In this document: piece by piece, positions 1 through 6,562 of the stretch
How positions within the stretch are numbered: position 1 is the first letter of the stretch
How the letters are laid out: each line of letters begins with the position of its first letter
Assembly (NCBI GenBank): GCA_965204395.1
Contig: OZ241987.1
Span: 3,224,001 to 3,288,000 of the forward strand
Length of the DNA stretch: 64,000 nucleotides
Origin: Bin87 sp965204395
GTDB lineage: Bacteria > Chloroflexota > Dehalococcoidia > Lucifugimonadales > UBA3495
Reading direction: 5' to 3'
The notes under the pieces: generated by a model
Seen by the model: only the letters and a program-made list of their open reading frames with translations
Told to the model about the DNA's origin: nothing
Databases searched by the model: none
Translations under genes and position numbers: made by a program

Positions 1-174
1 CTCCCCAGACCCGCGCAGGATGATTGCCCGCAACGACTCGTCGTCCCCGCACTGCTCGACCCGATCCCGCAGTTCGCGAAATACGTCCGGCCCCAGCAGG
101 TTCAGATCCGTTCGCCCGTCTATCTCCAGGGTCGCTATGGCCCCTTGGCGTTTCAGGTTGACGCTTGAGGTCAT
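1..174 (-). CDS. Enoyl-CoA hydratase/isomerase (crotonase) family, N-terminal fragment
   Basis: The gene runs off the left edge, so only the first 58 codons are visible. The start of the translation, MTSSVNLKRQGAIATLEIDG, followed by RTDLNLLGPDVFREL and a LRAIILRGSGE strand, is the typical opening of crotonase-fold proteins: beta strands A and B, the NALN-like turn (here DLNLL) and the strand leading to the oxyanion hole. The family hydrates or isomerises acyl-CoA thioesters; the active-site residues lie outside the window. Its ATG overlaps the stop codon of the upstream hydrolase (ATGA, 171-174), which suggests translational coupling and a shared operon. The family call is good; substrate unknown. 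Confidence 0.75.
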   Translation of the reverse strand, partial: MTSSVNLKRQGAIATLEIDGRTDLNLLGPDVFRELRDRVEQCGDDESLRAIILRGSGE

Positions 175-953
175 GCGGACGCCCTCGCCTTTGCACCCTC
201 GATGAACCGCAACACCTCAAAGTTGAAGATGTCCGGCTTCTCGAAATACACCGAGTGGCCTGCCTCTGGCACCCGTAGCAGTTTCGAGCCCGGTATGGCT
301 TTTGCACCGGCGGCGATCACCTGCGGCGGCGAGATCTGGTCGTCCTCACCCACGAAGAATAGCGTCGGCCCTGTGAAATTCGCCAGTTCCTCGGGCCCCG
401 GGCCGGCCGGCAATCCATCCGCCGGCGTGTGTCGCGGCGGGTTGGTCCGCGAAATCTGGAGGTACAGATTCGCCAGGTTCGGGTTCCGCTGCACGAACAG
501 CGGCGATACCGCCCGGAAACCGATTTCGCCTGACGCCGTATGCGTCGCCGCCCAGTTGCGCTGCTCGGCCACCACTTCCGGCACGTTCATTCCGCCCACC
601 GTGTCGGCCATCACCAGGCTCTTGACCCGCTGCGGGTACTTGACCGCAAACCCCAGCATCGTGCGCCCACCCATCGACTGCGCCACCAGGTGCGCCGATT
701 CAACCCCCAAGTGGTCCAGCAGCCCCCGCAGATCGTCCACGAACGAGGCCAAGCCCGGGCCCTCCGGCACGTCCAGCGAATGGCCAAACCCGCGATGGTC
801 GAAGGTTACGCATTGATATCGTTGGGAGAAAAACGGAATCTGCTGCCACCAACTCAGCAGGTTGCCGCCCGCGCCGTGCGCGAACACTATGGTTTCACCC
901 TCACCGTAGCACTGGAAGTGCAGGTCTATCCCGTTGATTTTTGCGCTGCTCAC
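171..953 (-). CDS. Alpha/beta hydrolase
   Basis: 260 aa, the normal length for a single-domain alpha/beta hydrolase of the 3-oxoadipate enol-lactonase/esterase type. Visible elements are the oxyanion-hole loop FAHGAGG (25-30), the nucleophile elbow AQSMGG with Ser93, the acid in VGEDDQIS (Asp204/205) and the catalytic His in EAGHSVYFEKP (His233). No signal peptide, so probably cytoplasmic. The GTG start at 953 has GAGGTG a few bases upstream. The stop overlaps the start of the crotonase gene, so the two probably act in one catabolic route, with the hydrolase opening an ester or lactone. The exact substrate cannot be read from sequence. Confidence 0.85.
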   Translation of the reverse strand: MSSAKINGIDLHFQCYGEGETIVFAHGAGGNLLSWWQQIPFFSQRYQCVTFDHRGFGHSLDVPEGPGLASFVDDLRGLLDHLGVESAHLVAQSMGGRTMLGFAVKYPQRVKSLVMADTVGGMNVPEVVAEQRNWAATHTASGEIGFRAVSPLFVQRNPNLANLYLQISRTNPPRHTPADGLPAGPGPEELANFTGPTLFFVGEDDQISPPQVIAAGAKAIPGSKLLRVPEAGHSVYFEKPDIFNFEVLRFIEGAKARASA

Positions 954-1183
954 GTGGACACCTCGGATGGTAGTGCATTAGCTCGTTGCTCGCGCCGATT
1001 CTAGCACGCTTTGCCGCTCGTTCCCGGTTGGCCTCATTAACGTTCCGAGTACACTCTTGTGCGCGTACCACCGGATCATCGCTCGAACCCACATTACCAG
1101 TTCAATTCAGTTATTGTCTGTGTGCTCACGTGTCACCTTCGGTCGTGCGGTGAAATGTGGCCACAATCGTCGTCCGAAAACTA

Positions 1184-1212
1184 TTGACATTCTAATCGCG
1201 TATTAATACGAT
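1184..1212 (+). promoter_or_regulatory. Sigma70-type promoter for the small peptide gene
   Basis: A perfect TTGACA (1184-1189) is separated by 17 bp from TACGAT (1207-1212), which matches four of six consensus -10 bases including the key A and T positions. Transcription would begin near 1219, just after an ATG at 1218; that rules out 1218 and supports ATG 1245 as the start. The upstream stretch 954-1183 contains no recognisable gene. Confidence 0.6.
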
Positions 1213-1244
1213 ACCTGATGGATGATTTAGGGATAACTGATAAT

Positions 1245-1430
1245 ATGACTTCTCAACAAACCGCCACCGATTCCCAGGAACCGGAACCGGAAAATACCTC
1301 CGAAGGCTACGAACTGGATCTGTCCGAGCTTGCGCAGATCGTAGGTGGTGCAGGCGCCATCGATGAGGTGGGCCTGCAGAACACCAGCGTCGGCAGCTCC
1401 GCCGGTTGGTGGGACGATCCAAATCAATAG
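1245..1430 (+). CDS. Small double-glycine leader peptide (possible RiPP precursor)
   Basis: 61 aa. The N-terminal part is acidic and unstructured (TDSQEPEPENTSEG), followed by an amphipathic helix YELDLSELAQIVGG ending in a Gly-Gly pair at 34-35. That arrangement (hydrophobics spaced every three to four residues then GG) is the hallmark of leaders cleaved by C39 peptidase-containing exporters or recognised by RiPP enzymes. The 26-residue tail has Ser/Thr residues (NTS, SS) and a WWDD cluster but no Cys, so it is not a lanthipeptide core; Ser/Thr plus Asp/Glu would fit an ester-crosslinked peptide. No modifying enzyme or exporter lies nearby. A promoter sits directly upstream. Function is inferred and uncertain. 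Confidence 0.5.
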   Translation: MTSQQTATDSQEPEPENTSEGYELDLSELAQIVGGAGAIDEVGLQNTSVGSSAGWWDDPNQ

Positions 1431-1589
1431 GCCATTCGCCCTGACGCTGCACGCTTGTGCTCGATTGCGCCCTTAAAAGCGCATTTGAACAGCAGGGTCG
1501 TTTAGAACTGGATCCGCCCGCTTGATGCTGGCGGTATATATTTGTGCGTGCGACAAATAACATACCCAATCTCAACGGACAAATGCAAA

Positions 1590-1991
1590 ATGGGTGAAAC
1601 CCAGCGACACGAAAGCGCGTCAAATGCAGTGGCAGCCATCGAAAACTTCATGGCCGCGCTCAACGCCCATGACGACGCTGCACTCCTCGACCTGCTGCAC
1701 CTGCCCCATGTGCGCATCTCCGGCGCCGGCCTCGCCATCTGGCACGACCGCGACGAGTTGGAAGCTACCTATCTCCGGGATTTCTACCAGCGCGCCGGTC
1801 CCGATTGGCACCACACCGTCCTTGATTCCACCGACGTGTTGCACAGCTCCCAGCACAAGGTTCATGTGCTGATCCAGTTCACCCGCTGCGATGCCCAGGG
1901 CGCGCCCATCGCCACCTACCGCTCTCTGTGGATCATGACCGAGGAGAACGGCCATTGGGGCGCTCAGGCCCGCTCCAGCTTCGCCCCGTGA
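1590..1991 (+). CDS. SnoaL-like / NTF2-fold protein
   Basis: 133 aa from the ATG at 1590 (MGETQRHESASNAV). The pattern AVAAIENFMAALNAHDDAALLDLLHLPHVRIS is the helix-helix-strand opening of the NTF2/SnoaL/DUF4440 cone fold, and the C-terminal strands YRSLWIMTEENGHWGAQARS complete it. Such proteins are small isomerases, dehydratases or ligand-binding proteins; the pocket residues do not identify a substrate. No strong ribosome binding site is visible, and an upstream GTG at 1542 is in frame but would add a tail with no family resemblance. It follows the small peptide gene on the same strand at 159 bp; co-function is not demonstrated. Confidence 0.7.
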   Translation: MGETQRHESASNAVAAIENFMAALNAHDDAALLDLLHLPHVRISGAGLAIWHDRDELEATYLRDFYQRAGPDWHHTVLDSTDVLHSSQHKVHVLIQFTRCDAQGAPIATYRSLWIMTEENGHWGAQARSSFAP

Positions 1992-2013
1992 GGATTGACG
2001 CCCGTCCCACGTT

Positions 2014-2736
2014 ATGGCACAATATTGTTACCCCCCCTGGAGCTTCGGTGAAAGGGTCGAGACCGCCGAACCGGCGGTCTCTGTCGTTAACTCCCGAATC
2101 CAAGCCGTGATCACCAACCTCTACATCGACGCGTTGAACCTGTACTATCGGGCTCTCCGTGGAACGCCTTACAAATGGCTCGATTTGCGAGCTTTGGCCG
2201 AGACGCTGTTCCCTGGTGACGAGATAAGGCGCATTTGTTACTTCACCGCTCTCTTCGACGCGCGACCCGACGATCCATCCCAACCCGAAAGACAACGGAC
2301 CTATTTGAGAGCATTGGCGACCGTGGACGGGTTTGAGCCTCACTACGGTGTGATACGCCCCCGCATCAAGACGCGCCGTCTGGCCCAGCCTGTACCAGGC
2401 CTTCCCGAATACGTTCGCATCCTGGACTCGGAAGAAAAGGGGACCGACGTCAACCTGGCAACCCGTTTGCTGGTGGATGGGTTCGCCGGAGCATACGATC
2501 AGGCCGTGGTAGTGTCCAACGATTCCGATCTGGCCAGTCCAATGCGGTACGTGCGAGATGAATTGAATCTCAAGATGACGGTGGTCAATCCCGACAACAG
2601 TAATCACACGCATCGGGATCTGGTTGACTCCGCAACCTACGTCAGGCGGCTGCGCAAAAGCCACCTGCGCCGCAGCCAATTCGCGCCGATTATGAACGAC
2701 GGTCAGGGACCGTTTACCAAGCCCCCAACCTGGTGA
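2014..2736 (+). CDS. NYN-domain protein (LabA/DUF88-like putative RNase)
   Basis: Up to 240 aa. The first acidic strand is NLYIDALNLYYR, and the second conserved segment is RILDSEEKGTDVNLATRLLVDG followed by YDQAVVVSNDSDLASPM; these supply the Asp residues that bind metal in the PIN-like NYN fold, a nuclease domain of RNA turnover and of some defence and toxin systems. The ATG at 2014 has no ribosome binding site and its first 31 residues have no counterpart in the family; the GTG at 2107 (VITNLYID) is an equally plausible start. It stands alone between unrelated genes, so no specific target is implied. Confidence 0.75.
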   Translation: MAQYCYPPWSFGERVETAEPAVSVVNSRIQAVITNLYIDALNLYYRALRGTPYKWLDLRALAETLFPGDEIRRICYFTALFDARPDDPSQPERQRTYLRALATVDGFEPHYGVIRPRIKTRRLAQPVPGLPEYVRILDSEEKGTDVNLATRLLVDGFAGAYDQAVVVSNDSDLASPMRYVRDELNLKMTVVNPDNSNHTHRDLVDSATYVRRLRKSHLRRSQFAPIMNDGQGPFTKPPTW

Positions 2737-2819
2737 ACACATCGCCGGGCCAAACAGTCCACCTTTAGATGCCATAGGTGTTAGACTCCGACCTGACAAA
2801 CAGAAATCAGGAGGACATC

Positions 2820-3377
2820 ATGGCCAGGACTCCCACCGTAACCCGAGATTCCGTCCCCGAAAACGAACAGGCAGCCTTTGACGCTTTCGTCGCCGACCGC
2901 GGCGAGGTGCCCACCACTGGCCCCGGCTCCGTGATGCTCAATGCGCCGGAGGTCGCCCAGCGCGCCCTCGGCCTTGCGCTCTACCTCCGCACCGACACTT
3001 CCCTCGACCCCCGCATCCGGGAGTTGGCGATGCTAATGGCCGCGCGAGAAAACGACTGCCAGTTCATCTGGAACGCCCACGCGCCCCCGGCTCGCCGCGC
3101 CGGCCTTCGTGATGACATCGTCGATGCCCTGCGCGACCGGCAGGAAATCCCCAACCCGTCCGCCGACGAGCTAGCCGTCATCAACTACGGCCGCGAATTC
3201 TTCCGGACCCGCAAGGTCAGCCAGGAAGCCTTCGACGCCGTGATCGACCAGTTCGGCCGCAACGGCGCAACGGAACTCACGACCCTTATGGGCTGCTACG
3301 CCATGCTGGCTTTTAACGTGAACGCGTTTGGCGTCGAACTGCCGGACAACATCACCGAGGCGCCCCTGCCCATCTAA
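2820..3377 (+). CDS. Carboxymuconolactone decarboxylase family protein (copy 1)
   Basis: 185 aa from ATG 2820, which has AGGAGG 7 bp upstream. The helical CMD core shows LRTDTSLDPRIRELAMLMAARENDCQFIWNAH, with the central Cys and the His three to five residues later as in the non-redox CMD branch; AhpD-type CxxC is absent. These proteins decarboxylate gamma-carboxymuconolactone or act on related lactones. A paralogue with the same architecture lies at 41574-42125. The next gene is an amidohydrolase on the same strand, suggesting a two-step ring-fission-product pathway, but about 180 bp of repeat separates them. Confidence 0.8.
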   Translation: MARTPTVTRDSVPENEQAAFDAFVADRGEVPTTGPGSVMLNAPEVAQRALGLALYLRTDTSLDPRIRELAMLMAARENDCQFIWNAHAPPARRAGLRDDIVDALRDRQEIPNPSADELAVINYGREFFRTRKVSQEAFDAVIDQFGRNGATELTTLMGCYAMLAFNVNAFGVELPDNITEAPLPI

Positions 3378-3402
3378 CGCTCGTTGACAGTCGCGAAAAT
3401 AA

Positions 3403-3503
3403 CCCGTCGTTCCCGCGAAAGCGGGAACCCAGAAATGTCTCTGCTGCTGGAACGCTGGTCCGGTTGTGGTTCCTCTGGATTCCCGCGGAAGCGGGAACGA
3501 CGG
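3403..3503. repeat. Inverted pair of GTCATTCC...GGAATCCAG palindromes
   Basis: Two copies of the commonest dispersed palindrome of this window, in opposite orientation: CGTCGTTCCCGCG..CGGGAACCCAG at 3403-3432 and CTGGATTCCCGCG..CGGGAACGACGG at 3475-3503. The same head-to-head layout recurs at 16170-16249 and 18531-18610, so the unit of duplication is the pair. It occupies the whole gap between the CMD and amidohydrolase genes and could form a large hairpin in RNA. Confidence 0.75.
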
Positions 3504-3554
3504 CATTCGCCTAAAAGTTTTCGCATTGTCTGCCAGCGGTAAGGGGATAAGAAC

Positions 3555-4556
3555 ATGACGACCCAACGCGAAGCATGGCTCTCTCAAATCGCAGAGGAAG
3601 CCATCGAGCCCGACCTCCCCATCTGCGACCCTCACCATCATTTCTGGGACCGCGAGGGCGACCGTTACCTGCTCGACCAACTGACTGACGATCTCGGCGG
3701 CGGACACAACGTCACCCAGACCGTGTTCATCGAGTGCCACTCCATGTATCGCGCCTCTGGACCCGAAGAAATGCGGAGCGTCGGCGAAATCGAATTTGTC
3801 CAGGGTCTCGCCGCCCAGAGCGCCAGCGGCCAGTACGGCCCCACCGAGGTCGCCGCCGGCATCGTCGGCAACGCCAACCTCATGCTCGGCGACGCTGTGC
3901 AGCCGGTCCTGGAAGCCCACCTCTCCGCCAGCGCCAATCGCTTCCGCGGCATCCGTTTCTCCTGCGCCTGGGACGCCAGCCCGGAAGTGTCGCCAGGCAG
4001 CCCGAACACCCAGGGAATGCTGGCCGATCCCCGCTTGCGCGCCGGGTTCGACGTCCTGCAGGGCATGGGATTGAGTTTCGACGCCCTGGTGTACCACACC
4101 CAGTTGGGCGAACTCGCGGATTTGGCAGCCGCATTCCCCAACGCCGTCATCATCCTGAATCACATCGGCAGGCCGTTGGGCGTGGGACCCTACGCCGGCC
4201 GGCGCGATGAAGTGTTCGCGGACTGGCAGCAGGGCATCGCGGCAGTCGCCCAGCACGAAAACGTCGTGTGCAAACTCGGCGGGTTTGGCAACGTCATCAG
4301 CGGCTACCCTTGGCACCGGCAGGACGTCCCGCCCACCTCGCAGGATGTGGCGGACACCATCCGCCCGTGGCTCGAACACTGCATCGAGCATTTCGGCCCC
4401 GACCGCTGCATGTTCGAGAGTAACTTCCCGGTGGACAAAAACTCGTACGCGTACACCACGTGCTGGAATGCCTTCAAGCGCGTGACGGCTGGTTACTCCG
4501 CGTCCGAGAAAGCAGCCATGTACCAGGGAACAGCGGTGCGAGCCTACCGCCTGTAA
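3555..4556 (+). CDS. Amidohydrolase family 2 (TIM-barrel metal-dependent hydrolase)
   Basis: 333 aa, the usual length of Amidohydro_2 proteins such as 2-pyrone-4,6-dicarboxylate lactonase relatives. The metal-binding HxH is in PICDPHHHFWDREGDRY near residue 30, the barrel His in VIILNHIGRPLG, and the catalytic Asp in CMFESNFPVDKNSY near the C-terminus. ATG 3555 follows AAGGGGAT. The context, just after a CMD protein, fits lactone hydrolysis or decarboxylation in aromatic ring-cleavage metabolism, but the substrate is inferred. Cytoplasmic; no signal peptide. Confidence 0.85.
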   Translation: MTTQREAWLSQIAEEAIEPDLPICDPHHHFWDREGDRYLLDQLTDDLGGGHNVTQTVFIECHSMYRASGPEEMRSVGEIEFVQGLAAQSASGQYGPTEVAAGIVGNANLMLGDAVQPVLEAHLSASANRFRGIRFSCAWDASPEVSPGSPNTQGMLADPRLRAGFDVLQGMGLSFDALVYHTQLGELADLAAAFPNAVIILNHIGRPLGVGPYAGRRDEVFADWQQGIAAVAQHENVVCKLGGFGNVISGYPWHRQDVPPTSQDVADTIRPWLEHCIEHFGPDRCMFESNFPVDKNSYAYTTCWNAFKRVTAGYSASEKAAMYQGTAVRAYRL

Positions 4557-4593
4557 CCAAAAGGTAGCGTTGCAATTTGGGTGGTTTCTCCCT

Positions 4594-4620
4594 GTAGGGG
4601 CGAATGATCATTCGCCCCTG
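4594..4620. repeat. TAGGGGCGAAT..ATTCGCCCCT palindrome (R1)
   Basis: A near-perfect hairpin with loop centre GATC, placed just after the amidohydrolase stop. Identical or near-identical copies occur at 8077, 10087, 23630, 52104 and 52749, nearly always within about 60 bp of a stop codon, so it may work as an RNA 3'-end structure. The rest of 4621-4727 holds nothing recognisable. Confidence 0.75.
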
Positions 4621-4727
4621 CCCCCGTTGGCAGCGATGTTTGGGGAATTAAACCACCTGGTATGGAACGCTACTTCACTAAAAGTAAGAATTCAGAATCG
4701 AGGTGACGGTCAGGAACGCAAACCGTC

Positions 4728-6194
4728 ATACATGAGTCATCCCGAATTTGGGTTGAGGTGAGGGAAGGACGGTGGGTGGGTTAGCCAGAGGGTACTGAGT
4801 GCGGAGCGAAGCCTGGGGAGAGGTAATTTGGCTTGTCGGTACCGCTCCCCGGTTCGGTGGCACCAGTTTCTGATTAGGCTTTGGACGAGAGATTGGCGGC
4901 TTGGCGTGAGCAGGTGGAGGAGGAAGGCATAGACCAGAGAGGCCATGAGCAGGAGTTTGAGGCGGTTTTCCCAGAACCAGAGGCGGGGGCTTTCCATGGC
5001 CAGGTCGGTCTTGCAAGCTCGGTAGCACATCTCTACCTGCCAGCGGCGAGCGTAGGCCATGACCACCCGCCAGGCGTCGTCAACGGAAGCAATGGGCTGG
5101 TTGGTCAGCAGGTACCAGGGTGTTCGTCCCGTACCGGGTCTGGAGACCACCAGCCATAGGGGATGATCCAACTGGGGGTGGTGTACTGGCACGGTCAGGA
5201 TGCCGGTTTTGCGGTACTGTCGACGGTTGTAGTCCCAGATCATGCGGTGGTCCTGGGAGCGTTTGCCTCGGGAGATCTGCCCTGGGAAACGCTCCTGGCC
5301 CAAGGCATCCACCAGGCGATGGCGGGTAGGCCAGCGCATAATGAAGCGGAGTTGACGTTGGGTCAGTTCCTCCAGCCAGGGAGCGCCAGCGTAGCCCCGA
5401 TCAAAAAGGTGGATCACCCGTTGCTGCCAGCGCTGGGCGCATTGGTCCAGCAGTGTGGCGGCCTGCGCTCGCCGGTGGCTGGCCAGGGGACCTCGGCTGG
5501 TCCACCAACCCATGGCAGCCAGGGTGGGCGCGCCCGCCATCCCAGCCACTATCACCGTGAGCCACTGCATCCCCGGCACGAATACGGGCGGTCCTCCCGG
5601 AGGGTTGTAGTAGCCCGGCTTGATCCGCTTGAGACGGGCCGCCTTGCTGGAGCGCACCGGACACAACCCCTCCAGGGCGATGCTCTCCGGCTTCTCCAGG
5701 ACACTCTCATCCCAGATGGCCAATGCCCCTTCCCCAGCGGCGGCCAACTCCGTAAGCCGCCGGTCGGCATCATGCCAAAGAAACTCTTCCAGGAGAGTAT
5801 GGGACCACTTGGATGAGCGCAGCAGATTGCTGAGACGCTTGGTCCCCGCCGGCGCACGGTCGGGACTAATGATGTGAGCGCCCAACTCGCTCAAGAGCAA
5901 CCCGTAACGATTGTGGCGCATCCGCACCATGGCCACCAGGGTCAGCAGAAAGGTGCGCACCAATCGCCGATCCAGTCGATGGTTCAGCCAGGTTTCCAAT
6001 GGCCCGATGAACAATCCCAACAGATCCGCAACCTGTTGCCCTTGCTCCTGGCCCGCCCCTTGCTGCAACATAAAGAAGCCCCCTTCGGTGGTTTGGAGTT
6101 TGCTCACTCCCACTTCACCAGAAGAGGGCTTCTCTGATCAGCCCCTTACAGCGACAGTTTTCCCATTTTCTAAAATCCGGGATGACTCATGTAT
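4728..6194 (-). mobile_element. IS4-family insertion sequence, complete with terminal inverted repeats
   Basis: A 1467-bp element bounded by inverted repeats: ATACATGAGTCATCCCG from 4728 inward, and the complementary ATACATGAGTCATCCCG reading inward from 6194, continuing to about 22 bp with one mismatch. It contains a single transposase gene. The right flank (from 6195) is the second half of an AGGGCAATCGCATTT-type MITE, and the left flank ends in CCGTCATA, which resembles the matching point of the internal palindrome of that MITE. No target-site duplication of 9-12 bp, as usual for IS4 elements, is visible, so flanking sequence may have been rearranged after insertion. Confidence 0.88.
4737..6113 (-). 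CDS. IS4-family DDE transposase
   Basis: 458 aa, apparently intact. The catalytic triad is visible as Asp135 (AIWDESVLEKPE), Asp238 (HLFDRGYAG) and Glu361, and the last lies in a textbook Y-(2)-R-(3)-E-(6)-K signature: Tyr354, Arg357, Glu361, Lys368 (AYARRWQVEMCYRACK). It moves the element that surrounds it by DNA cleavage and strand transfer. A more internal start at MLQQGAGQ (residue 15) is possible. Full length and intact motifs suggest the element is still active or recently inserted. Confidence 0.92.
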   Translation of the reverse strand: MGVSKLQTTEGGFFMLQQGAGQEQGQQVADLLGLFIGPLETWLNHRLDRRLVRTFLLTLVAMVRMRHNRYGLLLSELGAHIISPDRAPAGTKRLSNLLRSSKWSHTLLEEFLWHDADRRLTELAAAGEGALAIWDESVLEKPESIALEGLCPVRSSKAARLKRIKPGYYNPPGGPPVFVPGMQWLTVIVAGMAGAPTLAAMGWWTSRGPLASHRRAQAATLLDQCAQRWQQRVIHLFDRGYAGAPWLEELTQRQLRFIMRWPTRHRLVDALGQERFPGQISRGKRSQDHRMIWDYNRRQYRKTGILTVPVHHPQLDHPLWLVVSRPGTGRTPWYLLTNQPIASVDDAWRVVMAYARRWQVEMCYRACKTDLAMESPRLWFWENRLKLLLMASLVYAFLLHLLTPSRQSLVQSLIRNWCHRTGERYRQAKLPLPRLRSALSTLWLTHPPSFPHLNPNSG

Positions 6195-6303
6195 CCAGTG
6201 CCTGAAGTCGTCTGTTTCGCAACCGTTGTCTTCATCCTGCGGCCTCTGGACTCCGGCTTTCGCCGGAGTGACGAGTCTGTAAATTCCAAATGCGATTGCC
6301 CTG
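6195..6303 (+). mobile_element. Truncated MITE (right half), AGGGCAATCGCATTT family
   Basis: Starts inside the internal palindrome (TATCCAGTGCCTGAAGTC) exactly at the IS boundary and ends with the family terminus AAATGCGATTGCCCTG at 6303. Compared with the complete copies at 11992 and 50000 it lacks the first part; no left half with a matching terminus can be found on the other side of the IS. It keeps an uninterrupted CTCCGGCTTTCGCCGGAG hairpin, useful as the pre-insertion form of the hairpin in the complete copies. Confidence 0.7.
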
Positions 6304-6368
6304 CCAACAAACCAAATTTGCTTGACCGCCCCGGTACCCTGTGCTATCTTGCGCCCACAACCGAATAT

Positions 6369-6465
6369 GATTCTGGCGGGAGCTTGGTTTTGCCAGGCTG
6401 AGAGGGTGGCCGAAAAGCCGCCGACCGTAGCACCTGATCCGGGTAATGCCGGCGTAGGAATTGGA
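6369..6465 (+). promoter_or_regulatory. TPP (THI-box) riboswitch
   Basis: The conserved TPP aptamer cores are all present: GGAGC at 6379-6383, GGCTGAGAGGG (6397-6407), and ACCTGATCCGGGTAATGCC followed by GGCGTAGGAA (6432-6460). GATTC (6369-6373) can pair with GAATT (6458-6462) to form P1, and a variable P3 arm (GGTGGCCGAAAAGCCGCC) is predicted. It lies directly before a symporter gene and thiC, as expected for a thiamin-pyrophosphate OFF switch. Confidence 0.93.
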
Positions 6466-6479
6466 GCGTTCCATTGATT

Positions 6480-6510
6480 ACCGCCAGAGTTGAAAAACCG
6501 GCGGTTTTTG
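6480..6510 (+). terminator. Riboswitch-controlled intrinsic terminator
   Basis: ACCGCC (6480-6485) pairs with GGCGGT (6500-6505) and is followed by a T run (6505-6509). The left arm and the next bases, CCGCCAGA (6481-6488), are also perfectly complementary to TCTGGCGG (6372-6379) at the foot of the aptamer. Pairing of the latter would prevent the terminator, while TPP-stabilised P1 would occupy TTC of that strand. This is a complete transcriptional switch on paper. Confidence 0.75.
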
Positions 6511-6562
6511 TTTGTCCATCGTTGACTGGACCGCCGCGGTTGGACCAACCGGGAGGTTAGTC

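Noticed and set aside
1218..1244. ATG 1218 as the start of the double-glycine peptide
   Set aside because: It coincides with the predicted transcription start and leaves no leader; ATG 1245 is preferred.
4720..6202. TA dinucleotide target duplication for the insertion sequence
   Set aside because: TA flanks both ends but is too short to be convincing, and IS4 elements normally make longer duplications.
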